Positions 1 through 5,588 of a stretch of 7,374 bases of DNA are shown piece after piece. The notes under the pieces were generated by a model. The model was not told where the DNA came from. It ran no database searches and saw only the letters and a list, made by a program, of their open reading frames with translations. Position 1 is the first letter of the stretch, and each line of letters opens with the position of its first letter. Where the stretch lies: NCBI GenBank assembly GCA_002304845.1, contig DBPM01000013.1:3299-10672 (forward strand), in the 5' to 3' direction. A program made the position numbers and the translations under genes. This DNA comes from Candidatus Shapirobacteria bacterium UBA1420 (GTDB taxonomy: Bacteria > Patescibacteriota > Microgenomatia > UBA12405).

Positions 1-264
1 AAACACAGTATAAGGATCATCCAAAGCCGCTACCATCCCTTCAATGGCCCCATAGCTCATTTCCTTATCATTAATTTTTGTCTTTTCCAAAAAACTCTCT
101 TCCAATTTTGTCCGTACCTTGGACATTAATCGTAAATCCAGCTTTTCCTCAATTCCTGTTCCCGATACCTTTTGTTGACTGATTTTCCCCGCTCTAAAAG
201 CCACTAAAGCACTTAGTGCCATTAAAGCCAACACTACACTGGTATTTCTTAAAGCTTTACCCAT
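1..264 (-). CDS. S41-family carboxyl-terminal processing protease (CtpA-like), 5' part only
   Basis: The reading frame opens with ATG at 264-262 and runs off the window edge, giving the first 88 residues. Residues 8-24 are a hydrophobic stretch after a short basic N-terminus (MGKALR), so this is a signal peptide or signal anchor that places the protein outside the membrane. Residues 71-88 (YGAIEGMVAALDDPYTVF) match the signature that precedes the PDZ domain in S41 proteases, usually written GAi.GMv.sLDDPYt. The PDZ domain and the Ser/Lys catalytic dyad would lie beyond the window. Members trim C-termini of, or degrade, exported and envelope proteins. The start is 9 nt after the stop of the preceding 71-residue gene and has a weak AAGG upstream, consistent with operon expression. 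Family assignment rests on this one signature plus the membrane segment. Confidence 0.85.
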   Translation of the reverse strand, partial: MGKALRNTSVVLALMALSALVAFRAGKISQQKVSGTGIEEKLDLRLMSKVRTKLEESFLEKTKINDKEMSYGAIEGMVAALDDPYTVF

Positions 265-273
265 GTTTCTATT

Positions 274-489
274 CTACCTTAATTTTTTCCATTCACTTTC
301 ACTTACTTTTTTGACCTCTACCTCTCCTTCCCGACCACTTAAATCTTCCACACAAATAATCTTTTTAACCCCAATCACTTCCGCCTTGGTTAGCAACACT
401 TCATCCAAAGTCCAAGTCTTAATTACTCCCCCTTTAGAGTCCATATTAAGCTCCCTTAAAGCTATTACCGGCTTGATTTTCTGTTTCAT
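274..489 (-). CDS. Unrecognised 71-residue protein between rpsR and the S41 protease
   Basis: I do not recognise this protein. It starts with ATG 10 nt after the rpsR stop and ends in TAG 9 nt before the protease start, so spacing and strand support a real operon gene. It is rich in Lys, Glu and Val, has no membrane segment or signal peptide, and contains one cysteine in the stretch KKIICVEDLSGREG. Alternating hydrophobic residues in the second half suggest a small beta-rich domain. In many bacteria the slot after rpsR holds rplI (ribosomal protein L9). This product is too short for L9 and shows no L9 signature. No Shine-Dalgarno sequence is obvious. Function is unknown. Confidence 0.7.
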   Translation of the reverse strand: MKQKIKPVIALRELNMDSKGGVIKTWTLDEVLLTKAEVIGVKKIICVEDLSGREGEVEVKKVSESEWKKLR

Positions 490-499
490 CTATACCATT

Positions 500-754
500 C
501 TACTCTGCCGAAGCGGTATAAGGCAACAAAGCCAATTCCCTGGCCTCTTTGATGACTCTCGCCAATTCCCGCTGATGTTTCATACAAACTCCAGTACTTT
601 GCGCTGATAGAATTCTCTTTCTGGTTGATAAAAACTCACTCAGTTTTTCATAATCACGCCAGTTCGGTGACTTTTTAGCTTTACAAAAAGCACAATCAGT
701 TCCCCGACCTTTAAGTCTGATTAATCTATTCTTGTCTTTACGTCCTTTTTTCAT
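500..754 (-). CDS. rpsR: 30S ribosomal protein S18
   Basis: The product is 84 residues, normal for S18, a small-subunit platform protein that binds 16S rRNA together with S6. The family pattern is clear: a basic N-terminus, CAFC at 21-24, L38-SEFLS, the TGVCMKHQREL block at 54-64, and a final helix ending ELALLPY at 73-79. C21, C24, C57 and H60 form a possible zinc-binding set, so this is the zinc-ligand-containing form of S18. ATG lies 2 nt after the ssb stop. The nearest purine-rich element, AGGAAG, sits inside the end of ssb and is rather distant, so translation is probably coupled to ssb. The rpsF-ssb-rpsR order is conserved across bacteria and supports the call. Confidence 0.97.
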   Translation of the reverse strand: MKKGRKDKNRLIRLKGRGTDCAFCKAKKSPNWRDYEKLSEFLSTRKRILSAQSTGVCMKHQRELARVIKEARELALLPYTASAE

Positions 755-756
755 AT

Positions 757-1305
757 TTATTGATTTTCTTCCTGGGTTGGAGTTTCCTCAACTACCGGTG
801 TTTCTTCAGCCATTGGGCTTTCTTCTGGAGCTGGAGTTTCTTCTGCTACAGGAGTCTCAGTAGTGTCTGTCTCTAAACCAATATCATCAGGAATGACAAT
901 ATCTTCAATTGCTCCATTATTTAGCTCCAAATTAGCTTCCTCTTCCTTAGGAGTATAATTTCCTAAACCTTTGTTGTCTAAAACAATCATATCTTCAATT
1001 ACAATCTCAGATATCTGTTTTTGAACCCCAGCGGAATCGGTAATATCTCTATATTGAATTCGGCCCTCTACATAAACCCGACGACCTTTAGACAATAATT
1101 GAGAACAAAGCTCGGCTAATTTATTCCAAGCCACAATTCGGTGAAATTGAGCATCCTCTTTCTTTTCACCTTGTTTAGTCACCCACACTCTATTGGTGGC
1201 AATTCCAAAGGAAACTACGGCCATTCCACCTGGGGTGTACCTTAACTCCGGATCACGAGTTAGGTTACCAATTAATATAACTTTATTAAGACAGCGACTA
1301 GGCAT
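757..1305 (-). CDS. ssb: Single-stranded DNA-binding protein with an atypical repeat tail
   Basis: The 182-residue product coats single-stranded DNA in replication, repair and recombination. Residues 5-110 are the OB fold, with family marks NKVILIGNLTRDPELRYTP (7-25), GIATNR (34-39), FHRIVAWNKLAE (54-65) and GRRVYVEGRIQYR (74-86). Residues 111-149 are an acidic linker with IEDIVIPDDIG at 133-143. Residues 150-179 are five tandem E[T/S]PxxE hexapeptides, and the protein ends EENQ. The usual acidic-phenylalanine tip (DDDIPF type), which recruits partner proteins, is absent from the C-terminus. The ATG is preceded by a strong Shine-Dalgarno, AAAGGAG four bases upstream. The gene lies between rpsF and rpsR as in most bacteria. 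Confidence 0.96.
   Translation of the reverse strand: MPSRCLNKVILIGNLTRDPELRYTPGGMAVVSFGIATNRVWVTKQGEKKEDAQFHRIVAWNKLAELCSQLLSKGRRVYVEGRIQYRDITDSAGVQKQISEIVIEDMIVLDNKGLGNYTPKEEEANLELNNGAIEDIVIPDDIGLETDTTETPVAEETPAPEESPMAEETPVVEETPTQEENQ
769..858 (-). repeat. Five tandem 18-nt coding repeats in the ssb tail (E[T/S]PxxE)
   Basis: Residues 150-179 of SSB read ETPVAE, ETPAPE, ESPMAE, ETPVVE, ETPTQE, exactly five hexapeptides with no interruption. The underlying 18-nt units have diverged at many third positions, so selection on the protein, not only recent slippage, may keep the pattern. The segment is predicted to be disordered and strongly negative. Confidence 0.9.
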
Positions 1306-1309
1306 TTTT

Positions 1310-1316
1310 CTCCTTT
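1310..1316 (-). promoter_or_regulatory. Strong Shine-Dalgarno for ssb
   Basis: On the minus strand AAAGGAG precedes the ssb ATG with four A residues between. It is the clearest ribosome binding site in the window, where most genes have weak or no such signal. It lies in the 17-nt rpsF-ssb spacer and fixes the ssb start. It suggests SSB is translated independently and at a higher level than its operon neighbours. Confidence 0.8.
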
Positions 1317-1322
1317 CTTACT

Positions 1323-1622
1323 TTAAATTTTTAAAATTAAATAACGGATAATATTTTTTTCTCGATTTAAAAACAAGGTAAATTCCTTCGATTTAATTGC
1401 TTCCTTACCGCCAATCGTAAATACCCAAAAATCACCTTTCTGTCTACCAGCGATTTTGTAAGCTAAAGTTTTGGTACCCAAGTCTTCCCTGGTTTCCAAT
1501 TGATAACCCAATTTGCCAATCTCTTCTTCGATTAGCTTAAGGCTTTTTTCTTTTTCCTTTAACTCGGCTTTGGGGTTAAGTACCACCACCACCTCGTAAC
1601 GGTAATTTAGACTATCTTTCAT
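1323..1622 (-). CDS. rpsF: 30S ribosomal protein S6
   Basis: The 99-residue product matches S6 in length and pattern: an N-terminal beta strand YRYEVVVVLNP (8-18), an acidic/basic helix at about 20-38, LGTKTLAYKIAGRQKGDFWVF at about 48-68, and a last strand NIIRYLILKI (90-99) corresponding to the conserved LRYL motif. S6 is a ferredoxin-like protein that pairs with S18 on the 30S platform, and S18 is encoded two genes downstream. The start lies 6 nt after the cysS stop without a recognisable Shine-Dalgarno, so coupling to cysS translation is likely. The acidic C-terminal tail of some S6 proteins is missing. Confidence 0.95.
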   Translation of the reverse strand: MKDSLNYRYEVVVVLNPKAELKEKEKSLKLIEEEIGKLGYQLETREDLGTKTLAYKIAGRQKGDFWVFTIGGKEAIKSKEFTLFLNREKNIIRYLILKI

Positions 1623-1628
1623 CGAAGT

Positions 1629-2993
1629 TTAGCTTAACATGATTTTTTTAATTTTACAATCATCTTTCGTATCTTCCACTAAATATCCCCTTTTCTTAAT
1701 CTCCTCTCTCAGTCTGTCCGCCTCCGCCCAATTCTTATCCTTCTTGGCCTTATTTCTTTCTTCAACCAGTTTTATTACCATTTCTGGTACTTTTACTTCT
1801 TCTTTTTCCGCCAATTTCAACCCCAAAATTTTATCCAGCTCTAGCAAAGTTGCCTTAATATCTTCCTTTTTATACTCTCCCTTGACCATTTTCCACACCA
1901 CTGCTATCGCCTCAGGTGTAGATAAATCATCCTCCATTTTTTCTAAAAATTCCTTTTTTACCGATTCAATCACCCCACCTTCTCCTGGCACTCCCGCCGC
2001 TGCCTTTAATTTAACTAAAGCTTCCGCCGCTACCGACAAATTTCTAAAGTTAAAATCTAAACCTTGTTTATAATTAGAACTTAAAATTAAATATCTCAAA
2101 GCTAATGAATCAAAACCCTTTTCTTTAAGATCCGTAGCTAACACCACATTACCCAAACTTTTCGACATTTTTGCCCCTTCAAAAGTCAACCAACCATTAT
2201 GTAACCAATAATTAGCCGTCTGACTGCCAAAAGCTCCGTATCCTTGAGCTATCTCGTTGGTATGATGCACCCCGATATGTTCTTTGCCGCCGGTATGGAT
2301 ATCAAATTTATTGCCTAAATATCGTGTTGACATCGCCGTACATTCCAAATGCCAGCCGGGAAAACCTTCTCCCCAAGGACTGGGCCATTTCATCACATGA
2401 TTAGGTTGATTGGTCACCCACAACAAAAAATCCCAAGGTTTTTTCTTTTCTTCATCTACCTCAACCCTAGCTCCCGCTTCCATTTCTGTTAATTTTAAAT
2501 TAGCAAAATTGGCATATTCAGGAAATTTAGCAGTATCATAGACCAAACCAGTTTTAGTTTGATAAGTAAAACCCCTTGCTTCTATTTTCTTGGCTAAATC
2601 AATCTGTTCCTCAATATGTTCTGTAGCTCGACATAACACGTCAGGTGTAGAAATATTTAATAACCTCAAACTTTCTAAAAATTGCTTTTCATATTTCTTA
2701 GCTACTTCCCAAACACTTAAACCTTCTCTTTTAGCCCCTTTTTCCATCTTATCTTCACCCACATCTTCATCTGAAGTCATATGCCCCACATCGGTAATAT
2801 TCATCACCCAAGTCACTTTATTACCCAAATAACGCAATAATCTCACTAAAGTATCCCACTGTACATAAGCATACATATGACCGATATGTTGATTCCAATA
2901 TACTGTCGGTCCGCAAGAATAAATCCCCACTTCATTTTTCTTGATGGTCTTCAATTCTTCCTTTTTTCGTGTCAGGGTATTGTAAACTTTCAT
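1629..2993 (-). CDS. cysS: Cysteine--tRNA ligase
   Basis: The 454-residue class I aminoacyl-tRNA synthetase charges tRNA-Cys in the cytoplasm. Visible marks are YSCGPTVY at 25-32, the HIGH motif at 36-39, WHLEC at 214-218, [16 protein letters not shown] at 235-250 and KMSKS at 275-279. By alignment with the E. coli enzyme (C28, C209, H234, E238) the catalytic zinc ligands are C27, C218, H243 and E247, all present. The C-terminal 120 residues are the helical DALR/anticodon-binding part. The HHxNE region reads IGVHHTNE where the common form is FPHHENE, a divergent variant. The ATG overlaps the end of the PIN toxin gene as ATGA and has no Shine-Dalgarno, so its translation is probably coupled to the toxin cistron. 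Confidence 0.97.
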   Translation of the reverse strand: MKVYNTLTRKKEELKTIKKNEVGIYSCGPTVYWNQHIGHMYAYVQWDTLVRLLRYLGNKVTWVMNITDVGHMTSDEDVGEDKMEKGAKREGLSVWEVAKKYEKQFLESLRLLNISTPDVLCRATEHIEEQIDLAKKIEARGFTYQTKTGLVYDTAKFPEYANFANLKLTEMEAGARVEVDEEKKKPWDFLLWVTNQPNHVMKWPSPWGEGFPGWHLECTAMSTRYLGNKFDIHTGGKEHIGVHHTNEIAQGYGAFGSQTANYWLHNGWLTFEGAKMSKSLGNVVLATDLKEKGFDSLALRYLILSSNYKQGLDFNFRNLSVAAEALVKLKAAAGVPGEGGVIESVKKEFLEKMEDDLSTPEAIAVVWKMVKGEYKKEDIKATLLELDKILGLKLAEKEEVKVPEMVIKLVEERNKAKKDKNWAEADRLREEIKKRGYLVEDTKDDCKIKKIMLS

Positions 2994-3370
2994 TTAAATA
3001 ATTTTACAGCTTGGACTTTTTTAAAATCTTTAACATTAAGAGTGGCGACTCTTGCTCCCTCTATTATCGCACAAGCCGCTATCGCCGCGTCCATCGCTCC
3101 AATTTGACACTCTCTTCTGATTTGTCCCGCTTTTTTAGCCTGAACCTCATCAAAATCGACCACTCTAAAAATTTTTAATCTTTTTTCAACCATTGTTTGC
3201 ATTTCTAAGCTCTTCATCGACTTTCCTGACCAAATTTCCATCACCACCAAAGCCGGAATCAACAATTCCACTCCTCCCTCATCAGCCTGTTTTATTAAAG
3301 AGAAAAATAAATCCCTACCCAACCTTAAATTTTGAATCAACACTGATGAATCCACCACAATTTTTACCAT
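2990..3370 (-). CDS. PIN-domain ribonuclease, VapC-like toxin
   Basis: The 126-residue product has the full length of a single PIN domain. Acidic metal-binding residues are visible: D7 in VVDSSVLI, E45 in VVMEIWSGKS, D94 in GAMDAAIAACAI and D115 in LNVKDF. VapC toxins are Mg-dependent endoribonucleases that usually cut tRNA or rRNA; the target here is unknown. The start ATG overlaps the antitoxin stop by 7 nt (3364-3370), and AAAGGA lies 8 nt upstream inside the antitoxin gene. The stop (TGA) overlaps the cysS start by 4 nt (ATGA). The active site looks intact, so the toxin is probably functional. Pairing a Phd/YefM-type antitoxin with a PIN toxin is a common combination. Confidence 0.93.
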   Translation of the reverse strand: MVKIVVDSSVLIQNLRLGRDLFFSLIKQADEGGVELLIPALVVMEIWSGKSMKSLEMQTMVEKRLKIFRVVDFDEVQAKKAGQIRRECQIGAMDAAIAACAIIEGARVATLNVKDFKKVQAVKLFK

Positions 3371-3621
3371 TGACTCATTCCTTTATCCAGCTCTTTTCTA
3401 AAATTCTTTAAATCACTCCAATCTGCTTGTCTAATCAATCTATCCATCTTTTTTTGTTCTCTAATATACTTTTTCCAGTTAAACTTTGTTTCCGCTATTG
3501 GCACCAGCTTGGCCACTAATTTACCCTGATAACTAATTTTAGTTATCTGTTTTTTATCTCTGGCCGCTAGTAAAATTTCAAAAAAATTCTGTCTGGCCTT
3601 AGTCGCATTTAAACTAATCAT
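3364..3621 (-). CDS. Phd/YefM-family antitoxin
   Basis: The 85-residue product begins ISLNATKARQNFFEILLAA, the N-terminal DNA-binding helix pattern of Phd/YefM antitoxins, followed by ITKISYQGKLVAKLVPI (26-42), the beta hairpin with the usual GkpvakLvp block. Residues 45-85 are charged (KYIREQKKMDRLIRQ) and would be the toxin-wrapping tail that neutralises the PIN protein. The gene precedes and overlaps the toxin gene. The complex is expected to bind its own promoter, and two TGTACA boxes, the core known for YefM-type operators, lie directly upstream. The start codon appears to coincide with the predicted transcription start, so the mRNA may be leaderless. Confidence 0.92.
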   Translation of the reverse strand: MISLNATKARQNFFEILLAARDKKQITKISYQGKLVAKLVPIAETKFNWKKYIREQKKMDRLIRQADWSDLKNFRKELDKGMSQW

Positions 3622-3626
3622 AACTA

Positions 3627-3655
3627 AGTGTACACTATGTACATATATCTGTCAA
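3627..3655 (-). promoter_or_regulatory. Sigma70-type promoter of the toxin-antitoxin operon, leaderless
   Basis: On the minus strand TTGACA (3655-3650, perfect -35) is followed by exactly 17 nt and then TACACT (3632-3627, four of six -10 matches). Only TAGTT separates the -10 from the antitoxin ATG at 3621, so a transcript starting at normal distance would begin at or next to the start codon. The promoter fills the whole 34-nt spacer after the coiled-coil gene. It is the only convincing promoter I see in the window and could also drive cysS, rpsF, ssb and rpsR. Confidence 0.75.
3629..3643. promoter_or_regulatory. Double TGTACA operator overlapping the toxin-antitoxin promoter
   Basis: Two palindromic TGTACA hexamers (3629-3634 and 3638-3643) are separated by 3 bp, 9 bp centre to centre. 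One overlaps the -10 element and the other lies in the -10/-35 spacer. TGTACA is the established core of the E. coli YefM-YoeB operator and of related axe-txe sites. Its presence before a Phd/YefM-type antitoxin makes autorepression by the antitoxin or the antitoxin-toxin complex likely. Binding is inferred. Confidence 0.75.
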
Positions 3656-4156
3656 TTAGTCGACTTTACCACCCTTAAACTCACTCGTCTGCGACATTTG
3701 CACCGCATCCGGTGCCTGCTTTTTCCTTTTTCCTGGCGCAAATTGAGTTTTTGCCGCCTCTCTTTTAGCATTACCCGGAGGCTCTAGTAATTCTTCCCTC
3801 TCTTGTGCTTCCGCCTCTCTTTGTAATCTAATTTGCTCCAAAAACTGTTTTTGTTCCTCTTCCTCTTTAGTGGCTTTCTCATCTCTAATCTCTTTTATTT
3901 CTCTTTCCACATCTCTCCCTCGGTACGCCGCAGTTTCACGAAGGCGACCTATTTCCTCTTCTTTTTTCATCTTTTCTTCATCTCTCAATTGTTGTTCTTC
4001 TTTTTTATCCAATTTTTTAATTCCTCCCAACAATTCCTGCCCGGAAATAACACTCTGACCAATATTCACTCCTTCTTTAACTCCTCTTTCTACCGTCTCT
4101 ACCCCAATTTTTCCAATTCCTTGAATAACTTTCTTTAAAATACTTGGATCTGCCAT
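3656..4156 (-). CDS. Unrecognised charged coiled-coil protein, 166 residues
   Basis: I cannot name a family. Residues 1-45 are mildly hydrophobic and glycine-containing (KVIQGIGKIGVETVERGVKE), suggesting an amphipathic helix. Residues about 47-122 are almost entirely Lys, Glu, Arg, Asp and Gln and would form a long charged helix or coiled coil. Residues 123-166 hold a PPGNAK turn, a basic patch GKRKKQ and a flexible tail. It has no signal peptide and no cysteine. The start lies 9 nt after the upstream stop, with TAAGG spanning that stop as a reasonable Shine-Dalgarno. The gene ends immediately before the toxin-antitoxin promoter. It may be a lineage-restricted protein of the CPR; function unknown. 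Confidence 0.75.
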   Translation of the reverse strand: MADPSILKKVIQGIGKIGVETVERGVKEGVNIGQSVISGQELLGGIKKLDKKEEQQLRDEEKMKKEEEIGRLRETAAYRGRDVEREIKEIRDEKATKEEEEQKQFLEQIRLQREAEAQEREELLEPPGNAKREAAKTQFAPGKRKKQAPDAVQMSQTSEFKGGKVD

Positions 4157-4165
4157 AAATCTACC

Positions 4166-4690
4166 TTAATCCCATCGCTCCTGTTCAGCCTCATAATAAT
4201 AATCACAAATGTCTATATTTTTAAGTCTCTCTCCGGCTTTAAGTTCCACTTCTATCAATTCATGGGACTCATTAGTCGCACAAGTTTCCATTTCCGCTGC
4301 ACAAGGACTATAAAAACCCATTATTCCCCCTGTATCGTCCGGTTTATAAGCAAAAACATATTTACCTTCAGTTAACTCCATTTCAAACTCTTGATTGTTA
4401 CCTTCCATCTTAAAAACCTGGGAAAAAATTTCCTTTGTTTGTACATTTTTCGCCAAAATTTGCCCATCAGGAATAAAACTCGAAGGATAACATATTTTTC
4501 CCTCCACAGCCCCCTTTTCGATTGTCTGCATCAGACTTACCTGTGTCGGACTTATCTGCTCCCTATTGTTTATCAACAATGACTCTTCTTTTTTAACTTT
4601 TTTTGGTTTAAAAAAATAAAATCCACCTCCTAACAATATCACCACCAACATTAAAATAACTATTTTTTTAATCATATTTTTATTATACAT
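4166..4690 (-). CDS. Membrane-anchored protein with a cysteine-containing beta-sandwich-like domain
   Basis: The 174-residue product has one N-terminal membrane segment (about 10-27, IVILMLVVILLGGGFYFF) followed by KPKKVKK. By charge rule the opening KNMIKK could keep the N-terminus inside and the rest outside. Residues 60-166 resemble the carboxypeptidase-regulatory-like (Ig/transthyretin-type) repeat: GKICYPSSFIPDG at 64-76, FEMELTEGKYVFAYKPDD at 102-119 and a closing strand NIDICDYYY at 158-166. Cysteines C67, C130, C137 and C162 could make two disulfides outside the cell. The start overlaps recR by 8 nt (4683-4690) and has AAGGGAG four bases upstream; the alternative Met6 would be too far from it. 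Probably cell-surface; no enzymatic motif is visible. Confidence 0.78.
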   Translation of the reverse strand: MYNKNMIKKIVILMLVVILLGGGFYFFKPKKVKKEESLLINNREQISPTQVSLMQTIEKGAVEGKICYPSSFIPDGQILAKNVQTKEIFSQVFKMEGNNQEFEMELTEGKYVFAYKPDDTGGIMGFYSPCAAEMETCATNESHELIEVELKAGERLKNIDICDYYYEAEQERWD

Positions 4691-5294
4691 TCATCTCCCT
4701 TCTACCTTCAAAAGCCCGACTCAAGGTCACCTGGTCCGCAAAACCCAATTCAGCTCCCATTGGCAAACCACTACCTATCCGGCTGATTTTTCCTTTAAAA
4801 TCACTCTCTTCTAATTTTTTCTTAATATAAAGCGCTGTTCCCTCTCCTTCAATCGTCGGATTAGTTGCCAAAATCACCTCTTCCACTCCCCCCACCTCTA
4901 TCCTCTTTATCAATTCCTTAATTTTTAAATCCTCTGGACCAATATGCTCCAACGGGTTAATTACCCCTCCCAAGACATGATATACACCCTTAAAATTACC
5001 TACCGCCTCAATTGCCATCACCTCATCAGCTCTTTCCACTACACATATTATTTTCCTGTCTCGACTACTGTCACTACAAATTTCACACAACTCATCCTCC
5101 CCGACTCCAAAACACTCTCGACAAATTTTGATCTTCTTTTTCAAATTTTTGATTGCCTCCCCCATATCATCAGTCACCGTCTCCGGCACTGATAATAGAT
5201 AAAAGGCCAATCTTTGCGCACTTTTTGGACCAATCCCCGGCAGTCTCTCAAAATTATCGATGACCTCCTGCATGGCTACCGGAATTTTCTTCAT
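4683..5294 (-). CDS. recR: Recombination mediator protein RecR
   Basis: The 203-residue product is of normal RecR length and acts with RecO (and RecF) to load RecA on SSB-covered gaps. Residues 14-34 hold the helix-hairpin-helix with LPGIGPKSAQRLAFYLL. C58, C61, C70 and C73 form the zinc finger (CREC...CEIC). Residues about 81-175 are the Toprim domain, with ICVVERADEVMAIEAV at 83-98, the YHVLGGVINPLEHIGPEDL block near 105-123 and ATNPTIEGEGTA near 143-154. The C-terminus has RIGSGLPMGAELGFADQVTL, the conserved RecR end. It starts 6 nt after ybaB in the standard dnaX-ybaB-recR order. Confidence 0.98.
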   Translation of the reverse strand: MKKIPVAMQEVIDNFERLPGIGPKSAQRLAFYLLSVPETVTDDMGEAIKNLKKKIKICRECFGVGEDELCEICSDSSRDRKIICVVERADEVMAIEAVGNFKGVYHVLGGVINPLEHIGPEDLKIKELIKRIEVGGVEEVILATNPTIEGEGTALYIKKKLEESDFKGKISRIGSGLPMGAELGFADQVTLSRAFEGRREMNV

Positions 5295-5300
5295 ATTCTT

Positions 5301-5552
5301 TTACTGCATCAATCCTTCTAGACCACCCATTTCCTGCATTTTTTTAGCTGCCGTTTCCTGAGATTTTTTCATCGCTTTATTGATGACTTCTACCAACAAT
5401 TTATTTTCTTCTCCGTTAATAGACAGATACTTAACCTTCTGATCTCCAGAAACTTTAATCACAATTCCTCCGTCTTCAATTTCGGTCATTTCTGATTCCA
5501 AAGCCTTTTTTAATTTAAAAGCCTGAGCCATTAATTTTGCTTTATCAAACAT
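5301..5552 (-). CDS. YbaB/EbfC nucleoid-associated protein
   Basis: The 83-residue product follows the YbaB/EbfC plan: an N-terminal helix MFDKAKLMAQAFKLKKALES, a short beta sheet (IEDGGIVIKVSGDQKVKYLSI, about 25-45), a second long helix about 50-75 and a tail GGLEGLMQ. It is somewhat shorter than the usual 100-110 residues, mainly at the N-terminus. Family members are dimeric DNA-binding proteins of unsettled role. Placement between dnaX and recR is the canonical context and the strongest support. There is no clear Shine-Dalgarno, and the 36-nt spacer after dnaX is the longest on that side of the toxin-antitoxin module. Confidence 0.93.
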   Translation of the reverse strand: MFDKAKLMAQAFKLKKALESEMTEIEDGGIVIKVSGDQKVKYLSINGEENKLLVEVINKAMKKSQETAAKKMQEMGGLEGLMQ

Positions 5553-5588
5553 ATTTATAAAAAACTATTAACTCTTATAATTCTACCA

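Noticed and set aside
1639..2073. Plus-strand open frame of 144 codons opposite cysS
   Set aside because: It is antisense to a clearly conserved gene, is Ser/Phe/Leu-rich as expected for a shadow of a Lys/Glu-rich protein, and has no family resemblance.
5553..5588. Promoter or terminator in the dnaX-ybaB spacer
   Set aside because: A TATAAG-like string is present, but no -35 at proper spacing and no stable hairpin before the short T-run; too weak to report as a feature.
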